Assembly: GCA_963840665.1 (NCBI GenBank)
Contig: CAWIZO010000011.1
Location: forward strand, 124,001 to 188,000
Reading direction: 5' to 3'
DNA: 64,000 nt
DNA from: DATFTE01 sp963840665
GTDB taxonomy: Bacteria > Acidobacteriota > Terriglobia > Terriglobales > Acidobacteriaceae
Positions 34,582 to 42,174 of this stretch are shown here, one piece after another; the first letter of the stretch is position 1, and each line of letters opens with the position of its first letter. The translations under genes and the position numbers were made by a program. The notes beneath the pieces are model-generated. The model did not search any database. It was not told where the DNA came from and saw only the letters and a list, made by a program, of their open reading frames with translations.

Positions 34582-35310
34582 TCAGCCGAATTGAATGTCA
34601 GGCGGGCGAGGAGGGACGCGCTCAGGTCCGCTGTGGCGTCCCTGGCGGCGATTGATAGCGTATAGAGCCAGCTCTACGCGGGTTCCCACACCGAGTTTCT
34701 CGAACACGCGGAATAGATAATTCTTGATGGTGTGTTCGCTCAGTCCGAGGCGGTCGGAAATCTGCCGGTTGCTCAGGCCTTCCGCTACCAGGCGCGCGAT
34801 TTCCTCTTCACGCTTGCTCAAAGGGCGGGAATTCGGATTGGCATGCGTTTCCATGAGCCCGGGTTGCACCAGGGCATCAAGCACAAACTGCAACTCCGTC
34901 GAACTCGCCCAGACCTGGCCTTCGTGCACGCATTGAATGCACTTGCAGAGAGCTTGAAACGAGTCAGACCGGCAAAACACTCCGCGCGCCCCGGTGCGGA
35001 AGGCTTCGACCACCAGGTTGCGATCCATGGCGTCGAGCAGCACGACCACACTCAAATTGGGATGGAGATCGCGAATCTGGCGGATCAGGCGAAATCCGCC
35101 GAGCGGTTCCTCCGGGAAGCTGGCACTGATGAGAACCAGATGGTAGGAACTGGTCTCCAGAGCGGCAATCACCTCTTTTGCGGTGACGACTGGCTCTGCC
35201 TGGTAGCGCTTACTCCGCTGCAAGGCGTCGGCCAGCAGGCGGCAGCTCATGGCTGCGCTGTCGGCGACGAGCACCCGAAGTCTCGGATCGGAATTGGGAA
35301 GAGAAGCCAA
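34582..35310 (-). CDS. NarL/LuxR-type regulator with degenerate receiver (1 of 2)
   Basis: A 242-residue protein: receiver at residues about 10-130, then a LuxR HTH (LSKREEEIARLVAEGLSNRQ, EHTIKNYLFRVFEKLGVGTR). The receiver keeps VLVADSA (one of the usual acidic pair), but the phospho-acceptor Asp of beta-3 is replaced in YHLVLISASF, and the conserved Lys is Arg (GVFCRSDS). It shares GVFCRS and CIxCVHxGQVWA with its paralogue at 37750. It probably acts without phosphorylation. It converges with the GAF-TonB gene. Confidence 0.8.
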   Translation of the reverse strand: MASLPNSDPRLRVLVADSAAMSCRLLADALQRSKRYQAEPVVTAKEVIAALETSSYHLVLISASFPEEPLGGFRLIRQIRDLHPNLSVVVLLDAMDRNLVVEAFRTGARGVFCRSDSFQALCKCIQCVHEGQVWASSTELQFVLDALVQPGLMETHANPNSRPLSKREEEIARLVAEGLSNRQISDRLGLSEHTIKNYLFRVFEKLGVGTRVELALYAINRRQGRHSGPERVPPRPPDIQFG

Positions 35311-35745
35311 AGTTTCGAACGAAAACAGCGGCTAACAAGCTCGCGAATTTTACGTAAAAACCTCGTCCCCTGCAAGGAGTCCTAAGCCCCCTGAGCCGAT
35401 TGCTTCCTGCGAAGGACGCCGGGTTCGGGCGAATGGCCACAATTCTGATTATCATTGCGCGGAAATCGTTGCCTCGGAGAATCGCTAAGGCGGAGTCTTC
35501 GGTCTTATGGTACTTTATCCTCTTGTCGCACTCACCGCGCTGGGGCAGAGTGAAAGGGTGCCGGTGTTGCGCGGCCTGGTCTCTTCGGGCACCCCCTCGC
35601 GAAGATAACCTTGCATTACGTAAAACTTTGCTAACGTGAACGCTTCTCTCGAAAAACAGAGGGTTTGGGGAGTTTCCTTCGCAGCGCGAGCCGCGAGTAC
35701 GCCGTTTCTTAACATGCAGCAGCCTGGGAGCCTCGGAGAATCCGC
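35311..35745. other. 435-base intergenic region, two TACGTAAAA sites
   Basis: It lies between divergently transcribed genes (LuxR type and ExeA type). TTTTACGTAAAA at 35348-35359 is a perfect 12-base palindrome, and TACGTAAAA recurs at 35617-35625. No RNA gene or riboswitch is recognised. A plus-strand frame at 35400-35639 lacks coding features. Confidence 0.35.
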
Positions 35746-36777
35746 ATGTATCTGACCTACTTCGGTCTTCGGGAGCAGCCCTTTGGCGTCACTCCCGACC
35801 CGCGGTTTCTTTATTTGAGCGCGGCCCACAAAGAAGCGCTGGCCTCTCTCTACTACGGAGTTGAAGCTGGCCGTGGCTTCCTTGGCCTCATCGCGCGGCC
35901 GGGGATGGGGAAGACCACTCTCCTCTTTCACCTTCTCGAAAAATTCCGCAGCACGGCTCGTACTGCCTTTATTTTTCAGACCCAGTGCACCTCGCGCGAG
36001 TTCATGCGGTTTCTGCTCTCCGAGTTGGGATACGAAGGCGATACCCAGGATTTTGTCCGCATGCATGAGGAATTCAATCGCCGCCTTTTGCAGGAGGCGC
36101 GCGCTGGGAATCGCTTTATCGTCGTGATCGACGAAGCACAGAATCTGGAGCCATCGGTACTCGAAACCGTGCGTCTGCTCTCGGATTTCGAAACGCCTCG
36201 CGCCAAGCTGCTGCAGATCATCTTGGCGGGGCAGCCCGAACTGGCTGACAAACTGGCCAGCCCATCCCTCTCGCAGCTCCGCCAGCGCATTTCGATCCTG
36301 AACAACATCGATCCCCTACCGTCTTGGGAGATCAAGGACTACGTCGAGCATCGCTTGAAAGTTGCCGGTTACGTCGGGGGTCCGCTTTTTACATCAGAGG
36401 CCTATGAAGAGATCGGGCGTTTTACCGAAGGCATTCCCAGAAATGTCAACAATTTCTGTTTCAATGCGCTATCACTTGCCTGCGCATTGCGCCACAAGGT
36501 GATCGATCTCGACGTGGTTCGCGAGGTGATCGCCGATCTCGATATCTCGGGAATGGTGACGCAACCTCCGAAACCCGCGCCAGTTGACGGATTGCGCTCG
36601 CCGGTCCAAAATGTTTCCTCCACCCCGGCGGCTCGTAAGAATGGGGAAACCCTGAGTCCCGCTGAAGCTAAGTCCTATATGCAGGAAGTGGCTTCGAAAC
36701 TGAAAAACTGGCAGGCCTCTCTCGATCAAGCACGACAACCGAAACAAGTACGCCCTGGAAACACAAAGCCCGATTAG
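35746..36777 (+). CDS. ExeA/GspA-like AAA ATPase
   Basis: A 343-residue ATPase starting MYLTYFGLREQPFGVTPDPRF, the classic opening of the ExeA/GspA and polysaccharide-export ATPases. Walker A is RPGMGKTT (Lys 56), Walker B is VVIDEAQN (129-130 DE), and GQPELADKLASPSL and GIPRNVNNFCFNALSLA are the sensor regions. In type II secretion it helps insert the secretin; in EPS clusters it stands next to chain-length ATPases. The next gene, a BY-kinase-like ATPase, begins 56 bases later on the same strand. Confidence 0.85.
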   Translation: MYLTYFGLREQPFGVTPDPRFLYLSAAHKEALASLYYGVEAGRGFLGLIARPGMGKTTLLFHLLEKFRSTARTAFIFQTQCTSREFMRFLLSELGYEGDTQDFVRMHEEFNRRLLQEARAGNRFIVVIDEAQNLEPSVLETVRLLSDFETPRAKLLQIILAGQPELADKLASPSLSQLRQRISILNNIDPLPSWEIKDYVEHRLKVAGYVGGPLFTSEAYEEIGRFTEGIPRNVNNFCFNALSLACALRHKVIDLDVVREVIADLDISGMVTQPPKPAPVDGLRSPVQNVSSTPAARKNGETLSPAEAKSYMQEVASKLKNWQASLDQARQPKQVRPGNTKPD

Positions 36778-36832
36778 TCTTTCGACTGTTTAAAACGTCT
36801 TTGCTAGAGCGAAACACCAAAGGACACCAGCC

Positions 36833-37588
36833 ATGAGCAAGAACTTCGAGCTGTTACAGAAAATGGGGAAGGAAGATCTTCTCAATTCCACCGCCGCCGG
36901 CAACGGGCACTCAATCCTGAATCCGGCCGGAAACGCGGCGGCTGTCACCCCGCAACCGGTCAAGCCGGGGCTCGAGGAGGTCAGCTCGTTTGTCCAGCAG
37001 GTGTTCCTGGGGTCGGGAGGCAACGTTCCGCGCACCGTAGTTTTCACCAGCACCGAACCGGGGACCGGCTGCACCTGGGTAGCGGCGCACACCGCCGAAG
37101 TTCTGGCAGGACGCATCGCCGGCTCGGTCTGCGTCATCGACGCGAATCTGCGCGAGCCCAGCCTTCATCAGCAGTTCGGCATAGAGAATGGTCCTGGCCT
37201 GGCGGATTTTCTGCAGCAGCCCGATCCGATTCGCGCCGCAATTCGCGGCACGTCGCTCCCAAATCTCTACGTGATTACCGCAGGGAAGGCCGCTGAAGAT
37301 TCCCAACCGCTGCTGGCTTCCGACCGCATGCGAATGCGCATCCACGAGTTGCGCTCGGAATTTGATTTCGTGCTGATCGACGCTCCAGCCATGAGCACAG
37401 GTAGCGATGCCATCAGCCTGGGCAGTCTCTCGGATGGCGTAGTCCTCGTCTTGAAAGCCAATGCCTCGCGCAAACAGACCGCGCGCCAAGCCGTACATAG
37501 CTTGCAGGAAGGCAATGCCAAGGTGCTGGGCGCGGTCCTCAACCAACGCCAGTTCCCCATCCCGGAATCAATTTATAAGCGCCTGTAA
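36833..37588 (+). CDS. CpsD/BY-kinase-like ATPase with altered P-loop
   Basis: A 251-residue protein of the MinD/CpsD type with AAGGA before ATG 36833. The P-loop reads TEPGTGCTWVA at residues about 74-84: the invariant Lys of GxGKT/S is Cys 80. Walker A' (VCVIDANLREPS, Asp 103) and Walker B (FDFVLIDAPAM) are intact. Tyrosine kinases of this family control capsule or exopolysaccharide length through a C-terminal Tyr cluster, which is absent here (one Tyr near the end, SIYKRL). It probably binds nucleotide weakly and acts as a partner of the ExeA-like ATPase. Confidence 0.75.
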   Translation: MSKNFELLQKMGKEDLLNSTAAGNGHSILNPAGNAAAVTPQPVKPGLEEVSSFVQQVFLGSGGNVPRTVVFTSTEPGTGCTWVAAHTAEVLAGRIAGSVCVIDANLREPSLHQQFGIENGPGLADFLQQPDPIRAAIRGTSLPNLYVITAGKAAEDSQPLLASDRMRMRIHELRSEFDFVLIDAPAMSTGSDAISLGSLSDGVVLVLKANASRKQTARQAVHSLQEGNAKVLGAVLNQRQFPIPESIYKRL

Positions 37589-37604
37589 ACCGGCACCCGA
37601 AACC

Positions 37605-37679
37605 AAAACCGCAGAGGACCGGAGGATGCAGCGTTTTTCCTTGGTAAATCCCTGCGTCCTCAGCGTCCGCTGCGGTTTT
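37605..37679 (+). terminator. long imperfect hairpin, probable terminator
   Basis: AAAACCGCAGAGGACCGGAG pairs with CTCAGCGTCCGCTGCGGTTTT over about 25 positions with bulges, 16 bases after the BY-kinase stop, and ends in GGTTTTC. It may serve both as a terminator and as a dispersed palindromic repeat. Confidence 0.5.
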
Positions 37680-37695
37680 CATTTCTTATCAAATA

Positions 37696-37726
37696 CAAAA
37701 AGGGATTCTGCCGAAGCAGAATCCCT
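37696..37726 (-). terminator. intrinsic terminator of the second LuxR gene
   Basis: On the minus strand, AGGGATTCTGC-TTCG-GCAGAATCCCT is a perfect 11-bp stem with a UUCG loop, followed by TTTTT. It lies 24 bases after the stop of the gene ending at 37750. Confidence 0.9.
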
Positions 37727-37749
37727 CTCCAAAATCGCAGGACTGTGAG

Positions 37750-38556
37750 CTACTGTCGCGCCCGCGGCACCAGTTGCTCAGGAATTGGCGAATACGCCCG
37801 CGGAACCGCGACCGTTTTTGCGCCGGAAGCGATAGTCTTCTTCTCGGCTACTGGCGCATCACTCGATACGGCCGCATTTCCCAGGCTATAGGCGTACAGC
37901 ACAACTTCCACCCGCTTGGAAACGCCCAGCTTGTCGAAAATGCGGAACAGATAATTCTTCACGGTGTGCTCGGTAAGCCCGAGCCGCTGCGCAATTTCGC
38001 GGTTCGACAGTCCCTCGGCCACGCAGCGAACCACTTCCTGTTCGCGCTTGGAAAGCAGGGCCGCGCCACGGGCATCAATCACCCGCATTGGCAGCGCTTC
38101 GCCCAAAGCCTCAAGCAGGAAGCGCAATTCCTTGCTATTGGCCCAGACTTGCCCACTGTGGACGCAATGAATGCACTTAGCCAGCGATTTCAGCGATTCG
38201 CTGCGGCAGAACACCCCTCGGGCGCCCGCGCGGAAAGCTTCCGTCACCTGCGTCCGCTCGGAAGCGTCCAGTAACATCACCACCCGGGTTTCTGACCGCA
38301 TGGTGTAAAGTTCGCGAGCCACTTCCAACCCTTTGCGCGCGTCGTCGTCGAGTTCGGCGCTGATCACCACGACCGCCGGCTTTTCCTTGGCGACTGCCGC
38401 AATGATGCCTCGCGCGTCAGAAACGGGCTCGAGCACTTGAAAACGCTTGTCCCGCTCCAGGGCCGAGGCCAGGAGTTGGCTATTCATGCGTGTGCTATCA
38501 GCGGCCAAAACTCGGATAATTTCGGAAGTTTCAGGCAAGGAGATTGCGTGAGCCAT
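37750..38556 (-). CDS. NarL/LuxR-type regulator with degenerate receiver (2 of 2)
   Basis: A 268-residue paralogue of the gene at 34582. The receiver segment VVVISAELDDDARKG again lacks the phospho-acceptor Asp, and GVFCRSES replaces the Lys region. The LuxR HTH is LSKREQEVVRCVAEGLSNRE ... EHTVKNYLFRIFDKLGVSKR. A C-terminal tail of about 40 residues (SSDAPVAEKKTIASGAKTVA) is absent in the first paralogue. The start at ATG 38556 is chosen by the position of the domain; an upstream start adds 11 residues. Together the two genes bracket the ExeA-like/BY-kinase-like pair. Confidence 0.8.
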   Translation of the reverse strand: MAHAISLPETSEIIRVLAADSTRMNSQLLASALERDKRFQVLEPVSDARGIIAAVAKEKPAVVVISAELDDDARKGLEVARELYTMRSETRVVMLLDASERTQVTEAFRAGARGVFCRSESLKSLAKCIHCVHSGQVWANSKELRFLLEALGEALPMRVIDARGAALLSKREQEVVRCVAEGLSNREIAQRLGLTEHTVKNYLFRIFDKLGVSKRVEVVLYAYSLGNAAVSSDAPVAEKKTIASGAKTVAVPRAYSPIPEQLVPRARQ

Positions 38557-38911
38557 AGTGAACCTAGGGTCCCTTGAGCCAGAGCCCACAGCGACTCCAG
38601 CCCGAATGTTGTCCTTAACCGTAGGGGAACTGGTTAGCTTGCACCAGGTCGGTCTTGGTGAACTAATGAAACGAATTGATTGGTAAGACGAAGCGTGCTA
38701 CTCGTGCACTGCAGGACCTGCCACTTCAACAGCCACCACCCCAGCGACTGTTCTCCGAGACTTTATTCTCACGTATTAGGACTGTAAATAGCACTTTGGT
38801 GCTACAGGGCGGAAGTTTACACGCCGAAAGCCGCTCTGGACATGGCTTTGCATCGTAAAGTGGTTTTGAGAGGTCCAACTGCCTGAAAACGAAAGACTAT
38901 TGCAATTCGGG
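38557..38911. other. 355-base intergenic region, nothing recognised
   Basis: It lies between the proC stop and the second LuxR gene start (both on the minus strand). It contains a small TAGCAC-TTTG-GTGCTA hairpin near 38790 but no recognisable gene, RNA or promoter. Confidence 0.3.
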
Positions 38912-39736
38912 TTAACCGAAGGCCAGTTCTTTCGCCCGTTGGGCGGCTTTAACGACTGCCTTGATCAACGTCACACGGAGCTTTCCTTCTTCTAGTTCCA
39001 TGATGCCGTCAATGGTGCATCCCGCAGGAGTAGTGACGGCGTCTTTCAGCAGCGCTGGATGGTCCCCTGTCTCAAGCACGACGGTGGCCGCGCCCAGGGT
39101 AGTTTGGGCCGCCAGTAGAGTCGCGATATCCCGCGGCAGGCCAACTTTGACGCCAGCCTCGGCTAACGATTCCAGAATGATGTAGATATAAGCCGGGCCG
39201 CTTGCAGAGAGACCGGTAACGGCGTCCATGTGTTTTTCGTCGACAGCCACCGTGCGGCCGACGACGCGGAACATCGCGCTCGCGGTCTCAAGGTGCTCGG
39301 GACTGGCAAATTTTCCTTTGCACAGAGCCGTCATCCCGACCCCGAGTACACAAGGCGTATTCGGCATGGCGCGGACGACCGGGATTTCAAGATTGGCAGC
39401 CTTTTCAATCGAACTTGTGGGGACCGAAGCCGCCACCGAGATGATGAGCTGATTCTTGTGCAGGTGCGGCCGGATCTGTTCCATGACCTCCTGCACGACC
39501 TGAGGCTTCACGCACACGAAGATGATGTCGGCGTCTTTTACGGCCGCCAGGTTGTCGGTCCCAACCGGCACTCCCACTTTCTGGCTCAGGCCGCGTGCCC
39601 GTTCTTCGTGCGCCACGGTCGCTTTGGTCAGGTTGGCGGAGAGGAGTTTCTTCTCCAGCAAAGCTTTGAGCAGAATGCCGCCCATCTTGCCCGCGCCCAA
39701 AACCGCTACTCGATGTTTGGAAAAATCAATGCTCAT
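38912..39736 (-). CDS. proC: pyrroline-5-carboxylate reductase
   Basis: A 274-residue enzyme. The NADPH fold opens VAVLGAGKMGGILLKALLEK, and the conserved C-terminal block DAVTTPAGCTIDGIMELEEG (with the family's TTPGGTT-like motif varied) and SASGPAYIYIILESLAEAGV identify it. It reduces pyrroline-5-carboxylate to proline, the last step of proline synthesis. ATG 39736 begins MSIDFSKHRVAVLG; a longer frame has no support. lhgO lies 82 bases upstream on the same strand and may be co-transcribed. Confidence 0.95.
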   Translation of the reverse strand: MSIDFSKHRVAVLGAGKMGGILLKALLEKKLLSANLTKATVAHEERARGLSQKVGVPVGTDNLAAVKDADIIFVCVKPQVVQEVMEQIRPHLHKNQLIISVAASVPTSSIEKAANLEIPVVRAMPNTPCVLGVGMTALCKGKFASPEHLETASAMFRVVGRTVAVDEKHMDAVTGLSASGPAYIYIILESLAEAGVKVGLPRDIATLLAAQTTLGAATVVLETGDHPALLKDAVTTPAGCTIDGIMELEEGKLRVTLIKAVVKAAQRAKELAFG

Positions 39737-39818
39737 GGGAAGGCCGTCAGAATAGCACACCGATTGGGGATGGCCCCGTGTACGCAATGCTCCGGTGGCG
39801 TTAAACGATTGGCTCTAT

Positions 39819-41042
39819 CTAAAAGTACGTGGTGAGCCCAAACCGGTCCTGCGCCATCTGCGCGATCGCCCTGCCAATCGGCAAGGACGCTGTTGCCGCT
39901 GGGGAAGGAACGTTGTAAACGTGCAACTGGTTCCCTGAGGCGGAGAACTGAAAATCATCCACCATCGAACCATCAGGACGCAGCGCTTGCGCGCGCACTC
40001 CCGCACCACCGCGCACCAGGTCCTCCTCGCGTATTTCGGGGAGCAATTTCTGCAGGGACTTCACGAAGGCTCGCTTACTGAACGATCGATAGAACTCCTG
40101 AACGCCCTTCCGCCAGTATTTCCGGGCCATACACCGGAAGCCGGGATAGCGGAGCATATCGACCGTGTCGTCTATATCGAAGTCGCTGGCGCGGTATCCC
40201 TCGCGTTTGAACGCCAGTACCGCGTTCGGACCGGCGTCGACACCGCCATGAACCCGCCGAGTGAAGTGCACACCGAGAAAAGGGAAGCGCGGATCGGGTA
40301 CGGGGTAAATCAGCCCGCGCACCAGCGAATATTTTTCGGGAACCAGGTCGTAGTACTCACCGCGAAAGGCGACGATCATTGCTTCCGGCGTTTGCCCAGC
40401 AATTTTTCCTACGCGGTCGCTTTGCAGTCCCGCGCAGTTGATCAGGTATTTCGTGGAAATCGATCCGCGCGTAGTCTCGACCACGGTCTCATTGGCGCGC
40501 GAAGCAATGCCCACCACACGTGTGCCGGTTTGAACGGTTCCGCTTCGTTCCCCGATCAGTTCGGCGTACTTGCGACTGACTGCGGCGTAGTCGGTGATTC
40601 CCGTGCTGGGCACATGAATGGCGCGAATGCCTCCGCAATGCGGCTCGATCTCGCGCAGTTCCGCAGCCTCAAGCATTCGCAATCCTGCGAGGCCGTTGAC
40701 CTGTCCGCGTTCGAGCAGAGCCTGCAGGCGAGGCAGTTCGTCTTCATGAGTGGCGACGATCACTTTGCCGCACACTTCGTAGGGGAGACCGTGCTCGTGG
40801 CAGAACGCCACCATTGCAGCTGCACCCTCGACGCACAGGCGTGCTTTCAATGATCCCGGCTGATAATAAATTCCCGAATGGATGACCCCGCTGTTGTGTC
40901 CACTCTGATGGCGGGCTACGGCATCCTCTTTTTCGAGGACGCTTAGGCGTAAGCGAGGATAAAGACTGGTGAGGTGCATCGCGGTCGATAGACCGACGAT
41001 GCCTCCACCAACGACGACAAGATCAAAACTCTGTTCGGGCAT
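39819..41042 (-). CDS. lhgO: L-2-hydroxyglutarate oxidase
   Basis: A 407-residue FAD-dependent oxidase of the DAO family. The FAD-binding start is FDLVVVGGGIVGLSTAMHL. RHQSGHNSGVIHSGIYYQPG and the block PVPDPRFPFLGVHFTRRVHG are characteristic of LhgO. It oxidises L-2-hydroxyglutarate to 2-oxoglutarate, feeding electrons to the membrane. ATG 41042 is chosen since the Rossmann motif lies about 10 residues in; an extended frame starts at 41111. It is upstream of proC. Confidence 0.9.
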   Translation of the reverse strand: MPEQSFDLVVVGGGIVGLSTAMHLTSLYPRLRLSVLEKEDAVARHQSGHNSGVIHSGIYYQPGSLKARLCVEGAAAMVAFCHEHGLPYEVCGKVIVATHEDELPRLQALLERGQVNGLAGLRMLEAAELREIEPHCGGIRAIHVPSTGITDYAAVSRKYAELIGERSGTVQTGTRVVGIASRANETVVETTRGSISTKYLINCAGLQSDRVGKIAGQTPEAMIVAFRGEYYDLVPEKYSLVRGLIYPVPDPRFPFLGVHFTRRVHGGVDAGPNAVLAFKREGYRASDFDIDDTVDMLRYPGFRCMARKYWRKGVQEFYRSFSKRAFVKSLQKLLPEIREEDLVRGGAGVRAQALRPDGSMVDDFQFSASGNQLHVYNVPSPAATASLPIGRAIAQMAQDRFGLTTYF

Positions 41043-41105
41043 CAGAAATGTGGCGCGGGCGCCCCCGCCCGCGAGAAATTGCGACATTAACATGCCGATG
41101 AAGCC

Positions 41106-41180
41106 CAGCAAACCTCAGCGGCTAAAGCCGTAGTTCATTGAGTTCATAACGGCATGAGTGAAACTCGTGTCCTTCCCGAA
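41106..41180. repeat. REPIN-like repeat, copy B (inverse orientation)
   Basis: It contains ACCTCAGCGGCTAAAGCCGTAG and, 40 bases on, CATGAGTGAAACTCGTGTCC, the inverse of the elements in copy A at 19346. Only one arm and the central block are present. Confidence 0.6.
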
Positions 41181-41234
41181 TGATCCCCGCCGTTTTACCG
41201 AGGCTCATTACTAAATGCGCCGCGGTGAACTCTG

Positions 41235-41269
41235 ATGGCTAAATGCTAACGGCTAAGTGCTAAGAGCTG
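41235..41269. repeat. short TTAGCYT-type array
   Basis: ATGGCTAAATGCTAACGGCTAAGTGCTAAGAGCT consists of four to five GCTAANN units, the same unit as at 26991-27150. It is located at the 3' end of the frameshifted BNR/Ig gene, and one unit reads into its C-terminus. Confidence 0.5.
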
Positions 41270-42172
41270 TTTTCCTACTGTACATTCAGCGTCAGAACCG
41301 TGCGAGTGCAGCACGCCATTCAACATTGCATTCACGGTAATCGAATACATTCCGGTGGCCGTCGGCGACTGAATGGTCACATTGGCTGCCGAGGATTTTG
41401 TCGTATCCGCCTGCGAAACCGCCGAGACCGACACCGTCGAACCGGGCGCTATCGCTGGCGTGGTGTACAGACCAGTCGCGTCGATCGTGCCGTTGGTGGA
41501 GTTGCCGCCCGCAGTCCCGTTCACCAGCCAATTCACACTGGTGTTCGTCGTCCCGGTGACTGTGGCGCTGAATTGCTGGGTCTGGCCGGTAAACAGCATC
41601 GCCGAGGTCGGGCTGATCTGCACTCTCACCACTGGCGGCGGAGGCGTGCTCGATCCACCTCCTCCGCAGGCGATCATGAACAGGCTAAGCACGATAATCA
41701 ATCCGGTTGCGAACGCAAGATACCGCCGCTTGCGACTGGTGCTTTGGCTCAAGGATCCGAAAAGCAGTCCTATCACCGGAACCCCCAAGGGTAGCCATAG
41801 GAGACGATTGTTACTGATCAAACGCTTTTGCGCTGCATTGGGCCCGAAGGTGGAAACGCTCACCGTGACGGTGGTGGCTCCGCTGCTGCCGCTGATACTC
41901 AGGGGATTGAACGTACATTGGTTCGGAGGATTAGGTTGCCCCAAGCAGGAAAGCGTGACCGTGTTCCCGAACGTCGCACTGCCTACGGGAGCAAAGTTCA
42001 GCGAGTAAGTTGCTGTCTGTCCTGCAAGCACCGACTGCGTTCCCGATGTGTTGTTGATGGTGAAATCCGGATTCACGATCAAGGTTGTGGGCACGCTGTG
42101 CGCAATGTGCAAGCTGTCGGTTCCAACGCCGGCAATGTTGAAGTTGAATGTCCCCGCCGTGGCGCTGTTCAC
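41246..42172 (-). CDS. C-terminal part of BNR/Ig-like secreted protein (after frameshift)
   Basis: The frame continues the upstream gene in another phase. It has an Ig-like segment (SVLAGQTATYSLNFAPVGSA), a transmembrane helix with a following basic stretch (LWLPLGVPVIGLLFGSLSQS then RKRRYLA), a second hydrophobic stretch ending MIACGGGGSSTPPPP, and a Big2-type domain (VRVQISPTSAMLFTGQTQQF). The natural end is probably a TAG at 41275 reached after another one-base shift (an in-phase TVLTLNVQ-stop ending, typical of such domains, lies there). As written it runs on into repeat sequence, giving LLALSR. It is unlikely to be translated alone. Confidence 0.6.
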   Translation of the reverse strand: MNSATAGTFNFNIAGVGTDSLHIAHSVPTTLIVNPDFTINNTSGTQSVLAGQTATYSLNFAPVGSATFGNTVTLSCLGQPNPPNQCTFNPLSISGSSGATTVTVSVSTFGPNAAQKRLISNNRLLWLPLGVPVIGLLFGSLSQSTSRKRRYLAFATGLIIVLSLFMIACGGGGSSTPPPPVVRVQISPTSAMLFTGQTQQFSATVTGTTNTSVNWLVNGTAGGNSTNGTIDATGLYTTPAIAPGSTVSVSAVSQADTTKSSAANVTIQSPTATGMYSITVNAMLNGVLHSHGSDAECTVGKQLLALSR

Positions 42173-42174
42173 CG

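Noticed and set aside
35400..35639. A 79-codon plus-strand frame in the ExeA upstream region
   Set aside because: No ribosome site and no recognisable features; the sequence has regulatory-looking palindromes instead.
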